Positions 57,294 through 64,000 of a DNA stretch of 64,000 bases are shown in pieces. The stretch is from positions 186,001 through 250,000 of the forward strand of contig NZ_JACIEV010000005.1 in NCBI RefSeq assembly GCF_014197105.1. Reading direction: 5' to 3'. The stretch comes from Sphingomonas jinjuensis (lineage in GTDB: Bacteria > Pseudomonadota > Alphaproteobacteria > Sphingomonadales > Sphingomonadaceae). Both the position numbers and the translations under genes were made by a program. Numbering within the stretch: the first letter of the stretch is position 1; each line of letters starts with the position of its first letter. The notes under the pieces are model-generated. The model was not told where the DNA came from, searched no databases, and worked only from the letters and a program-made list of their open reading frames with translations.

Positions 57294-60103
57294 CAGGACT
57301 TGCTCAGGATGAAGCGAACGCTCCTGCCGAAAATCGGCCGGCCGTAGATCGCGTCACGCGTCGACTGGCCGCTCAGCTGGTCGGTGCGCGGGTTGCCCTC
57401 GGTCAGGCCGCGCGCGTTGGTGATGTTGTCGCCGACGACCTGGAACTGCACCGTCCCGCGCGTCAGCGTCACACCCAGGCCGAAAGTGCCGAACGCCGGC
57501 AGTCGCGTCTGGTTGAACAGGTCGACGTAGCGCAGTCCGGTGTACTCGTAGCGACCGTACAGCTCGATCCCCGTCCCGTTGCGCTCGAAGGCGAAGGTCG
57601 GGCGGACGTTGCCGAACCACTTGGGCTCGCGGATGATCTGGTTGCCGTTGACCGCCGACGGATCGGCGCCCGAGCTGTTCTGCAGGTTCTTGTACTGCGG
57701 ATTCTGGTACGTCAGCGAGCCCGACACGAAGAACCAGCTGACCGGCGCCAGCGTGCCGTCCGCCTCGATCCCCTTCACTGTCGCCTCGCCGATGAACGGC
57801 ACCGACTGGTCGTTTCGGCCCGTCGCCGGGTTGAACGCCACGAACGACGCGTTGAATGGATTGAACTTCGTGTAGAAGCCCGTGAGGTACAGATAGTTGC
57901 GCCCGAACGACGCCTTCAGCCCGGCCTCGAACTGGTCGGCCTTGGTCGTCAGGATCACCGGATCAATGCCGTAGAAGCTGGTCGACTGCGGCGGCACCTC
58001 CAGGTGGGAGGCGCGGGCATAGCCGCCGAGATGGTCGTTGACGTCGTAATTGGCGCCGACCGTCCAGTTGGTGATCCTGGGCTTGCCGGTGCGCTGCTGG
58101 CGGGCGCCGGTGAAGCCGCGGACGGTGTTGTCCGCCAGCGTCGTCGGATCCCCGAGGTTTACCGATGTCGACAACAGGCCATAGCCGTTGATGGTGTATT
58201 CCTCATGGCGGATGCCGCCGTCGATGCGCAGGCCGCGCACGACTTCCCAGGTGTCGTTGGCGTACACCGCCCACATCCGGGTATCGACCTCGCCCTGATT
58301 CAGCGTCGTGCCATAGCGCAGCACGCCATTGTCGGTGACCCGGCCGAGGATCTGGCCGCTCGCCGAATAGGCATAGAGGTCGAGCGGGCGCGGCTGGCTG
58401 CGTACCTCGAACAGGTAATCCTGATAGATCGCCTTGTTGGTCAGCCCATAGGCCGCGCCATAGACGCCGACGCGAACGTCGTGCTTGCCGATGCCGGTCT
58501 CGAAGCTGCGCGTGACGCTGAGGTCGCTCTGCCCCGAATAGAAGGACGAGCCGACGCCGCGATACTGCGCCTGGACGACGAGGCCGGAGGCGCTAGCCGG
58601 ATCATAGGGGGTCTGGCCATAGGTGCCCGCCAGCGCATAGCCCAGGCGCGAGACGTTGGCGCCGAACGCGGTGCGCGACGCCGTCAGGAAGCCGTTGGCG
58701 AAGGTCGTCGCATCGGCCGGGTTCGACGTCGAATAGAGCGCGTCGAAATCGAGCCGGCCGCGCGTGTAGCCGCCCTTGAACGACACCAGCCACTTGTCGA
58801 AATCGCCTTCGAACTGAACGCCGAAGTTGCCATACTCCATATGGCGACCGCTCTCGAGATTGCGGACGTCGGTCCGCACCACGCCATTCGCGTCGCGATA
58901 GCGAAGCGGCACATTCTGCAGATACGGCGAATTGAGCGTGCCGTGGAAGAAGTCGATGTACTTGTCGAGCGACACCGCCGGATTGCGCGGATCGGCGACC
59001 GGGATCGGCAGGTAGAAGACGTTGTGGTCGTTCAGATAGTTGCCGGTCACGCGGATGAACCCGTTGCCGAAGTCGTGCTTCAGGTTCGCGCGGATCTGGC
59101 CGCCGCGATCGTTCGGGAAGCCGTTGTCGCGCTGGCCGCCGTCGCGACGGATGAACCCGCCGATCGCATAATAGGTGTCGTCGCCCAGCGGGCCAGACAG
59201 CATCGCGTCGAGGCGATAGAGGTCGGTGGTGCCCGCGGTCACCTGCACCTTGCCGTGCGGCGTGTCGGTGCCGCTCGCGGTGATCGAGTTAACGATCGCC
59301 GCCGCCTGGCTGCCATAGATCGGCGCCGGGCCGCCGCGCACCACCTCGACCCGCTCGGTCATCAGATCGTAGCGATTGAGGCTGTCGCCGCGGAAGAAGT
59401 TGCCGTTCATGTCATGGAACAGCGGCAGGCCGTCCTGCTGAAACTGCGCATAGCCGTCGTCGGTCGGGATGCCGCGGATGCGCGTGATGTTCTGCACCTC
59501 ACCGCCGGTCGGCTCGACCTGGATGCCGGGCAGCTTGCCGAGCAGGTCGGCGAAGTTGAGCGGCGCCAGCCGCTTGATGTCGTCCTGCCCCAGCGAGTTG
59601 ACCGCATAGGACACGTCGAAACGACGCTGGCGGCGTGCCGAGCCGGTGACGATGACGTCGGGGGCTTCCTCTTCGGTCACCGCCTGCGCAGGATCGGCGG
59701 TCTGCGTCGCCTCGGCGGTCTGCACCGGTGTCGCGGCGACCGGGGCAGCAGCGGCTGCGACGGGGCGGATCGGCTGCGACGACGCGACGATCAGATAGGC
59801 ACCGCTTGCCGTAGCCTTGTAGGCGAGGCCCGAACCGCGCAGCATCGCCGCCAGCGCGGCATCGACGCCCATCTGGCCGGCGATCGCATTGGCGCGCTTG
59901 CCGCGGACCAACTCGGGCGCGAACAGGATCTGGCGGCCGCTCTGGCGCGAAAAGGCGATCAGCGCCTGGCCCAGGTCCTGGCGTGCGATCTTGACGCCCA
60001 CCGCCGCCTGCGCCGCCGCGCCGAACGTCGGCAGCGACAGACCCGCGACCATGCTCGTCACCAACAGACCACGCAGCAGAGCGCGCTTGCGGTTCACCGT
60101 CAT
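57290..60103 (-). CDS. STN-type TonB-dependent receptor
   Basis: A 937-residue receptor. A signal peptide (MTVNRKRALLRGLLVTSMVAG...AAAQAA) precedes an STN domain (VKIARQDLGQALIAFSRQSGRQILFAPELV, then LRGSGLAYKATASGAYLIV), an Ala/Thr-rich linker, TonB-box-like DVIVTGSARR and the plug (FADLLGKLPGIQVEP). The barrel ends RFILSKSW with terminal aromatic. GGGGGAA precedes the ATG at 60103. STN implies contact with the adjacent FecR. Neighbouring GH92 suggests a glycan ligand. Confidence 0.9.
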   Translation of the reverse strand: MTVNRKRALLRGLLVTSMVAGLSLPTFGAAAQAAVGVKIARQDLGQALIAFSRQSGRQILFAPELVRGKRANAIAGQMGVDAALAAMLRGSGLAYKATASGAYLIVASSQPIRPVAAAAAPVAATPVQTAEATQTADPAQAVTEEEAPDVIVTGSARRQRRFDVSYAVNSLGQDDIKRLAPLNFADLLGKLPGIQVEPTGGEVQNITRIRGIPTDDGYAQFQQDGLPLFHDMNGNFFRGDSLNRYDLMTERVEVVRGGPAPIYGSQAAAIVNSITASGTDTPHGKVQVTAGTTDLYRLDAMLSGPLGDDTYYAIGGFIRRDGGQRDNGFPNDRGGQIRANLKHDFGNGFIRVTGNYLNDHNVFYLPIPVADPRNPAVSLDKYIDFFHGTLNSPYLQNVPLRYRDANGVVRTDVRNLESGRHMEYGNFGVQFEGDFDKWLVSFKGGYTRGRLDFDALYSTSNPADATTFANGFLTASRTAFGANVSRLGYALAGTYGQTPYDPASASGLVVQAQYRGVGSSFYSGQSDLSVTRSFETGIGKHDVRVGVYGAAYGLTNKAIYQDYLFEVRSQPRPLDLYAYSASGQILGRVTDNGVLRYGTTLNQGEVDTRMWAVYANDTWEVVRGLRIDGGIRHEEYTINGYGLLSTSVNLGDPTTLADNTVRGFTGARQQRTGKPRITNWTVGANYDVNDHLGGYARASHLEVPPQSTSFYGIDPVILTTKADQFEAGLKASFGRNYLYLTGFYTKFNPFNASFVAFNPATGRNDQSVPFIGEATVKGIEADGTLAPVSWFFVSGSLTYQNPQYKNLQNSSGADPSAVNGNQIIREPKWFGNVRPTFAFERNGTGIELYGRYEYTGLRYVDLFNQTRLPAFGTFGLGVTLTRGTVQFQVVGDNITNARGLTEGNPRTDQLSGQSTRDAIYGRPIFGRSVRFILSKSW

Positions 60104-60200
60104 GCTAAATTTCCCCCAAATGCCGGACCTTCGCCGGCCATTCTCCACTCAAGACGCAAGGGTCTCGAAAACCCGAACGCGCCTCTGGCAAAAATTTACG

Positions 60201-61172
60201 TCAGTGCCGTGACTCGATGCGCGCGCCGCCATCGGACTGCCGCACGACCTTCACCGGAAAGCCCAGTTCGAGCGCGTCGAGGAACGGATCGATCTCGCCC
60301 GTCCGCAACGACGCGCTGATCCGCACCCGCGCCGCACGCGCGTCGGCAACGACGATCGGCGGCGTGCCATAGCGGTTGAGTTCGGCCACCGCCTTGCCCA
60401 GCGGCTCGTCCTCGAACACCAGCCGCCCCTCGCTCCAGCTCGACAGCGACGCGGCGTGCCCCTCGGCGTGGCGAAGCGAGATCGTCCCGGCGCGCGCGGT
60501 CAGCACGTCGTCGGGCTTCATCATCACCGCGGGGCCGTGCGCCGCTTCCGGGGTGACCGACACCTTCCCCTCGACCAGCGCGACGCGCACCGCGCCGGGC
60601 TCCAGCCGCACGTCGAATTCCGTTCCGTGCGCGGTCACGCGCTCGCCGCCCGCGACGACGACGAACGGCCGCGACTGATGCTTGGCGACGTCGAAAAAGG
60701 CCTGGCCGCGTTCGAGCACCAACCGCCGCTCGCTGTCGCTATAGGCCAGCCGCACCCGGCTCTCGGTGTTCAGCGTCATCCGCGATCCGTCGGGCAACCG
60801 AACGACCAGCCGCTGCCCGACCTCCGTCGCGAGCACCGGCGACGTCGGCGCTGCCACCTTGCCGCGCATGACGTACCAGGTCGCGAGCGGCGCCGCGGCC
60901 ACCGCGAGGCAGGCCGCCGCCAGCGCCGGCCACCACCGCGCTGAAAGCCGCTCGCCCCGAACCAGCGCCGCACGAGCGACCGCCGCGTGGCGCATCGCCA
61001 GCAGATCGGGGTGGTCGCCCTCGGCCATCGCCGTCCCGCGCGCGGCGTCCACGCTACGCCAGGCCCGCTCGTTCTCCGGGTCCGCCAGCCACGCATCGAA
61101 TCCGGCAAGTGGCAGCCCTTCCGCTCGCCGCTCGACCCAGTGCGCCGCCTCGATCAGCCGCGCGTCAGCCAA
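60201..61172 (-). CDS. FecR-type transmembrane regulator
   Basis: A 323-residue anti-sigma regulator: N-terminal LIEAAHWVERRAEGLPLAGFDAWLADPENERAWRSV, a membrane helix (WWPALAAACLAVAAAPLATWYV), the FecR domain (VLATEVGQRLVVRLPDGSRMTLNTESRVRLAYSD) and a C-terminal STN-like part. The TTG at 61172 overlaps the sigma stop and has GGAGGA upstream; an ATG at 61202 is possible. It links the receptor to the sigma factor. Confidence 0.85.
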   Translation of the reverse strand: MADARLIEAAHWVERRAEGLPLAGFDAWLADPENERAWRSVDAARGTAMAEGDHPDLLAMRHAAVARAALVRGERLSARWWPALAAACLAVAAAPLATWYVMRGKVAAPTSPVLATEVGQRLVVRLPDGSRMTLNTESRVRLAYSDSERRLVLERGQAFFDVAKHQSRPFVVVAGGERVTAHGTEFDVRLEPGAVRVALVEGKVSVTPEAAHGPAVMMKPDDVLTARAGTISLRHAEGHAASLSSWSEGRLVFEDEPLGKAVAELNRYGTPPIVVADARAARVRISASLRTGEIDPFLDALELGFPVKVVRQSDGGARIESRH

Positions 61173-61707
61173 GCCGCCAATCCTCCAGCCGCATCGCGAC
61201 ATGCGCTAGCGCCCGCGCCTGATGCTTTTCGGCGGCACGTGTCGAAATGCCGAATGCACGGGCGACATCGGCCATCTTCAGCCCTTCCATCAGTCGCAAC
61301 ACGAACACGTCGCGCGTCCTTTCCGGCAACTCCGCCAGCGCGTCGCGGATGCGCGCGGCAGCGTCCCTGCTTTCCAAGACGCGATCGGGCGCGAAATCCG
61401 AACTCGGCATGTCGATGCCGTCGATCGGCAGCGCCGGCCCACCGCGCACCGCCTCGCGCCGAGCGCGGTCGCGGAGCACGTTGGCGGCGGTGACGAACAG
61501 GAAATGCTCTGGCTGGCGGATATCGGCGGGGTCATCGTAGCGGCTCAGGCGAAGGAACACCTCCTGCACCATGTCGTCGGCATCCTCCGCCGAGGCGAGA
61601 CGGCGGCGGAAATAGCGCCCCAGCGGCTGGGCATAGGTGCCGACCAGTGCGCGCAGCACCGATCCGCGTGCGGTGTCGTCCCCCGATCGTGCCGGCCTCT
61701 CCCCCAT
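61165..61707 (-). CDS. FecI-like ECF sigma factor
   Basis: A 180-residue sigma factor: region 2 has RYFRRRLASAEDADDMVQEVFLRLSRYDD and HFLFVTAANVLRDRARR; region 4 has LPERTRDVFVLRLMEGLKMADVARAFGISTRAAEKHQARAL. The ATG at 61707 is used; a TTG at 61743 would add 12 residues. It heads the fecR-TonB-YdcF operon and lies divergent to the GH92 gene, with 81 bases between. Confidence 0.86.
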   Translation of the reverse strand: MGERPARSGDDTARGSVLRALVGTYAQPLGRYFRRRLASAEDADDMVQEVFLRLSRYDDPADIRQPEHFLFVTAANVLRDRARREAVRGGPALPIDGIDMPSSDFAPDRVLESRDAAARIRDALAELPERTRDVFVLRLMEGLKMADVARAFGISTRAAEKHQARALAHVAMRLEDWRLG

Positions 61708-61788
61708 GCGCGCGAGGAAGCGCGCGCCCACGCTTCCCGTCAAGCGCCAGCTTTACGCCCCCACTTCCCGCCGGTTAGGACGCGGCCC

Positions 61789-63816
61789 ATGAACCGGTCG
61801 CTCCCGCTGCTCGCGCTGTCCCTGGCCCTCACCGGCCATGCTTCGGCACAGGAGCGGCCGTCACAGCTGGTCGATCCCTTCGTCGGCACGCTCGCCGATT
61901 TCGGCCAGCTGACCCCCGCCGCGGTCGCGCCGTTCGGGATGGTGCAGCTCGGCCCAGACACCGCCCCGGCCAATCACGCCGGCTATGATCATGCCGCGAC
62001 GACGCTGCTCGGCTTTTCGCACACCCGCGGCGTCGGCGTCGGCTGTGGTGGGGCCGGCGGCGACCTGATGGTGTCGCTGCGCTATGCCGACCGCGCCGGT
62101 CGGTCGCTGATCGACAAAGCCGGCGAAAGCGCGAGCGCCGGCATCTATCGTGTCCGCTACGACGACGGCATCGCTGCCGAACTCACCGCCACGCGCGGCG
62201 CCGGCGTCATCCGCCTGACGCTGCCGCGTGCCGGCGCGGTGACGCTGGCGATCGATCCCCGCCACAGCTATTCCAAGCGACTGTCCGCCAGCTGGACCAG
62301 ACGTTCGAGCGATGGCCTTCGTGCCGAACTGATCGCGGGCTCGGTCTGCGACGTCGGCGCGTACCGGCTGTTCAGCGACACCGCGATCACGCTCAACGGT
62401 CGCCCGCTTCGGCAGACACTCTCGATCGGCGCCGGCGACGTGGCGCAGCTGTCGCTGACCGCCAGACCGGGCGACGTCGTCGAGGTTCGCACCGGTCTGT
62501 CCTCGGTCGATGGCGACGGTGCAGCGCTCGTCCGCCGCCGCGAGCTCGGCAGTCGCGCCTTCTCCGTCATTGCAGCGGCCACCGCATCGGCCTGGGACCG
62601 CGAACTCGGCCGCGTCCAGCCGCAGGGTCCACGCGACCAGCGCGCCCTGTTCTTCACCTCGCTCTACCGCGTGCTGCAAACCCCCGTCGCGATCGACGAT
62701 CCCGATCGTCGCCACCGCGACAACGACGGCAGCATCGCCCGCTCGCCTGCCGGCCAGACGCGCTACGCCAGCTGGTCGCTGTGGGACAATTACCGTACCC
62801 AGCTGCCGCTGTTGGCGCTACTCCAGCCCCAGCGCGGCAACGATCTCGCCCGCTCGCTGGAGGTGCTCTATGCCCGCACCAAGCCGCAATGGGCGACCAA
62901 GACCGAACCCTTCATCTCGGTGCGCACCGAGCATGCCGGCATCGCCCTGCTCGACCTTCGCCGCAAGGGTTTCGCCGCCTTCGACGCTCCCGCCACGCTC
63001 GCGGGCATGATCGCCGACAGCGCCACGCTCCAGCGTGAAACGCCCGACCAGCAGATCGAGGCCGCCTATGACGACTGGGCCGTCGCCCAGCTCGCCGCCG
63101 ACCTGGGTCGTCGCGACGTCGCCGCCGACTTCACGACGCGCGCGCTCGACTATCGCCCGATGTGGCGTTCGGTGTTCGAAACGCCGGGCGCCGACGGCGA
63201 TACCGTCAAGGCGCGCGGGCTGTATCAGGGGACGCTGTGGCAATATCGTTGGGCACCGGTGTTCGACCTCGACTGGATGGCGAAGACCGTCGGCCGCGAC
63301 CGCTTCGTCGATCAGCTCCACCATTTTTTCGACGCCGGCCTGTTCAACATGACCAACGAGCCGGACATCCACGTCCCCTGGCTCTTCGCTGCTCTCGGCA
63401 AGCCGCAGCCGACTGCGACGCTGGTCCACACCATCCTGACGAAGCCGATCGAGCATCCCTACACCAATGCCGGCAAGCTGCCGGTGCCCTTCGTCGGCCC
63501 CAGCTTCCAGCTCGCGCCGCAGGGTTTCGCCGACGGCATGGACGACGATGCTGGCGCAATGACCGCCTGGTACGTATTCGCCTCGCTCGGCCTTTATCCG
63601 CTGGTACCGGGCGAGCCATGGTATCTGGTGTCGACGCCGGCCTTCGCGACGACGCGGATCGATATGGGCGGCGGCCGGACGTTGACGATCCGGCGGGCCG
63701 GCCCGGCTGCGGGTACTCCGGTGAGCGCCACGCTCGACGGCAATTCGCTGGCGGACTTCCGCGTCACCCATGCGGCGCTGGTGCGCGGCGGCGAGTTGGT
63801 GGTGACGACCCGTTAG
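61789..63816 (+). CDS. GH92 family alpha-mannosidase, exported
   Basis: A 675-residue secreted glycoside hydrolase. A signal peptide (MNRSLPLLALSLALTGHASAQ) precedes the GH92 N-terminal beta domain (LVDPFVGTLADFGQLTPAAVAPFGMVQLGPD, GYDHAATTLLGFSHTRGVG) and the helical barrel. The catalytic acid is probably the Glu in MTNEPDIHVPWLF and the base-holding loop is GMDDDAGAMTAWYVF. GH92 enzymes are calcium-dependent exo-alpha-mannosidases acting on N-glycans or yeast mannan. At 675 residues it is a little shorter than typical. Divergent from the FecI gene. Confidence 0.9.
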   Translation: MNRSLPLLALSLALTGHASAQERPSQLVDPFVGTLADFGQLTPAAVAPFGMVQLGPDTAPANHAGYDHAATTLLGFSHTRGVGVGCGGAGGDLMVSLRYADRAGRSLIDKAGESASAGIYRVRYDDGIAAELTATRGAGVIRLTLPRAGAVTLAIDPRHSYSKRLSASWTRRSSDGLRAELIAGSVCDVGAYRLFSDTAITLNGRPLRQTLSIGAGDVAQLSLTARPGDVVEVRTGLSSVDGDGAALVRRRELGSRAFSVIAAATASAWDRELGRVQPQGPRDQRALFFTSLYRVLQTPVAIDDPDRRHRDNDGSIARSPAGQTRYASWSLWDNYRTQLPLLALLQPQRGNDLARSLEVLYARTKPQWATKTEPFISVRTEHAGIALLDLRRKGFAAFDAPATLAGMIADSATLQRETPDQQIEAAYDDWAVAQLAADLGRRDVAADFTTRALDYRPMWRSVFETPGADGDTVKARGLYQGTLWQYRWAPVFDLDWMAKTVGRDRFVDQLHHFFDAGLFNMTNEPDIHVPWLFAALGKPQPTATLVHTILTKPIEHPYTNAGKLPVPFVGPSFQLAPQGFADGMDDDAGAMTAWYVFASLGLYPLVPGEPWYLVSTPAFATTRIDMGGGRTLTIRRAGPAAGTPVSATLDGNSLADFRVTHAALVRGGELVVTTR

Positions 63817-63823
63817 GCGAGCA

Positions 63824-64000
63824 TCACGCCAGCGTCGTCGCCAACGTCCACCAGCCCTTCGCGCTAGCGGCCTGCCCTGCAGCATCCCGCTCGGCTTCGC
63901 TCGCGAACAGCGCGAAGCACGTCGCGCCCGACCCCGACATCCGCGACAACATCACGCCCGGCGCACCGGCCAGCAGCGCCAGCACCGCGTCGATCGCGGG
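63824..64000 (-). CDS. ispE: ispE, 4-diphosphocytidyl-2-C-methylerythritol kinase, 3' end
   Basis: The last 58 codons of a leftward gene, cut by the window edge. The GHMP-kinase C-terminal motif SRMSGSGATCFALF is clear, followed by the helical end to TGA at 63826-63824. IspE phosphorylates CDP-methylerythritol in the MEP isoprenoid pathway, which also supplies carotenoids. Its start lies beyond 64000. Confidence 0.85.
   Translation of the reverse strand, partial: PAIDAVLALLAGAPGVMLSRMSGSGATCFALFASEAERDAAGQAASAKGWWTLATTLA

Noticed and set aside
56825..60319. A 1164-codon open frame on the plus strand
   Set aside because: It is antisense to the YdcF-like and TonB receptor genes. The translation is Arg/His/Val-rich without domains, typical of a high-GC shadow frame.

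Overview
The window is GC-rich, densely packed chromosomal DNA from an alphaproteobacterium, most likely Sphingomonas or a close sphingomonad. Supporting evidence: a PEPxxWAMM sorting tail typical of sphingomonads, many TonB-dependent receptors with FecI/FecR regulators, pyruvate dehydrogenase E1 beta carrying an N-terminal lipoyl domain, an NdvA-like glucan exporter, TrmFO, and frequent ATGA/GTGA gene overlaps. No computation or database search was available; calls rest on reading the sequence and on knowledge of protein families.

Layout. (1) 1-6.6 kb is the end of a prophage: small membrane proteins, a TIGR02594/CHAP-like endolysin and a lipoprotein, a HicAB toxin-antitoxin pair, a Mom-like DNA-modification gene, and a leftward operon of four coupled genes ending in a SRAP (YedK/HMCES-like) protein. 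A PEP-CTERM-type gene sits among the phage genes. (2) 6.7-12.5 kb holds a TonB receptor and a small-molecule amide/nucleobase group: PuuE-like deacetylase, deaminase, acetamidase/formamidase, and a MetX-like hydrolase. (3) 12.5-22.2 kb is an envelope-glycan region. Two paralogous ArnT-like GT-C transferases bracket a FecI-FecR-TonB receptor set, a ChbG/HpnK deacetylase, a GT2 glycosyltransferase and a flippase-like membrane protein.

(4) 22.17-30.58 kb is the most interesting part. It looks like a decayed integrative island at a tRNA-Pro(TGG) gene: the 3' end of the tRNA (30580-30603) is repeated with one mismatch at 22174-22197. Gene wreckage lies at both edges (DUF3883, Gfo/Idh/MocA and receiver-domain fragments). 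Between them are a microbial rhodopsin with a D-T-G helix-C motif, an overlapping Brp/Blh beta-carotene dioxygenase that would make its retinal, a PNPOx-fold stress protein, and a tightly overlapping module of GT2, acyl-CoA-dehydrogenase-like, PIG-L deacetylase and NodS-like methyltransferase genes. The last module resembles the logic of a modified lipo-glycan pathway and has no function I can name.

(5) 30.7-56 kb is mostly housekeeping: a histidine-kinase-like protein, an Lrp/AsnC regulator, a TPR protein, YaaA, GyrA, the glucan ABC exporter, TrmFO, a TadE/TadE/TadG group, PdhA/PdhB, an MFS transporter, CysK, a SleB-type hydrolase, an O-antigen-ligase-like protein and a MarR regulator. (6) 56-64 kb is a glycan-uptake locus: YdcF-like protein, STN-type TonB receptor, FecR and FecI leftward, divergent from a GH92 mannosidase. 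The 3' end of ispE closes the window.
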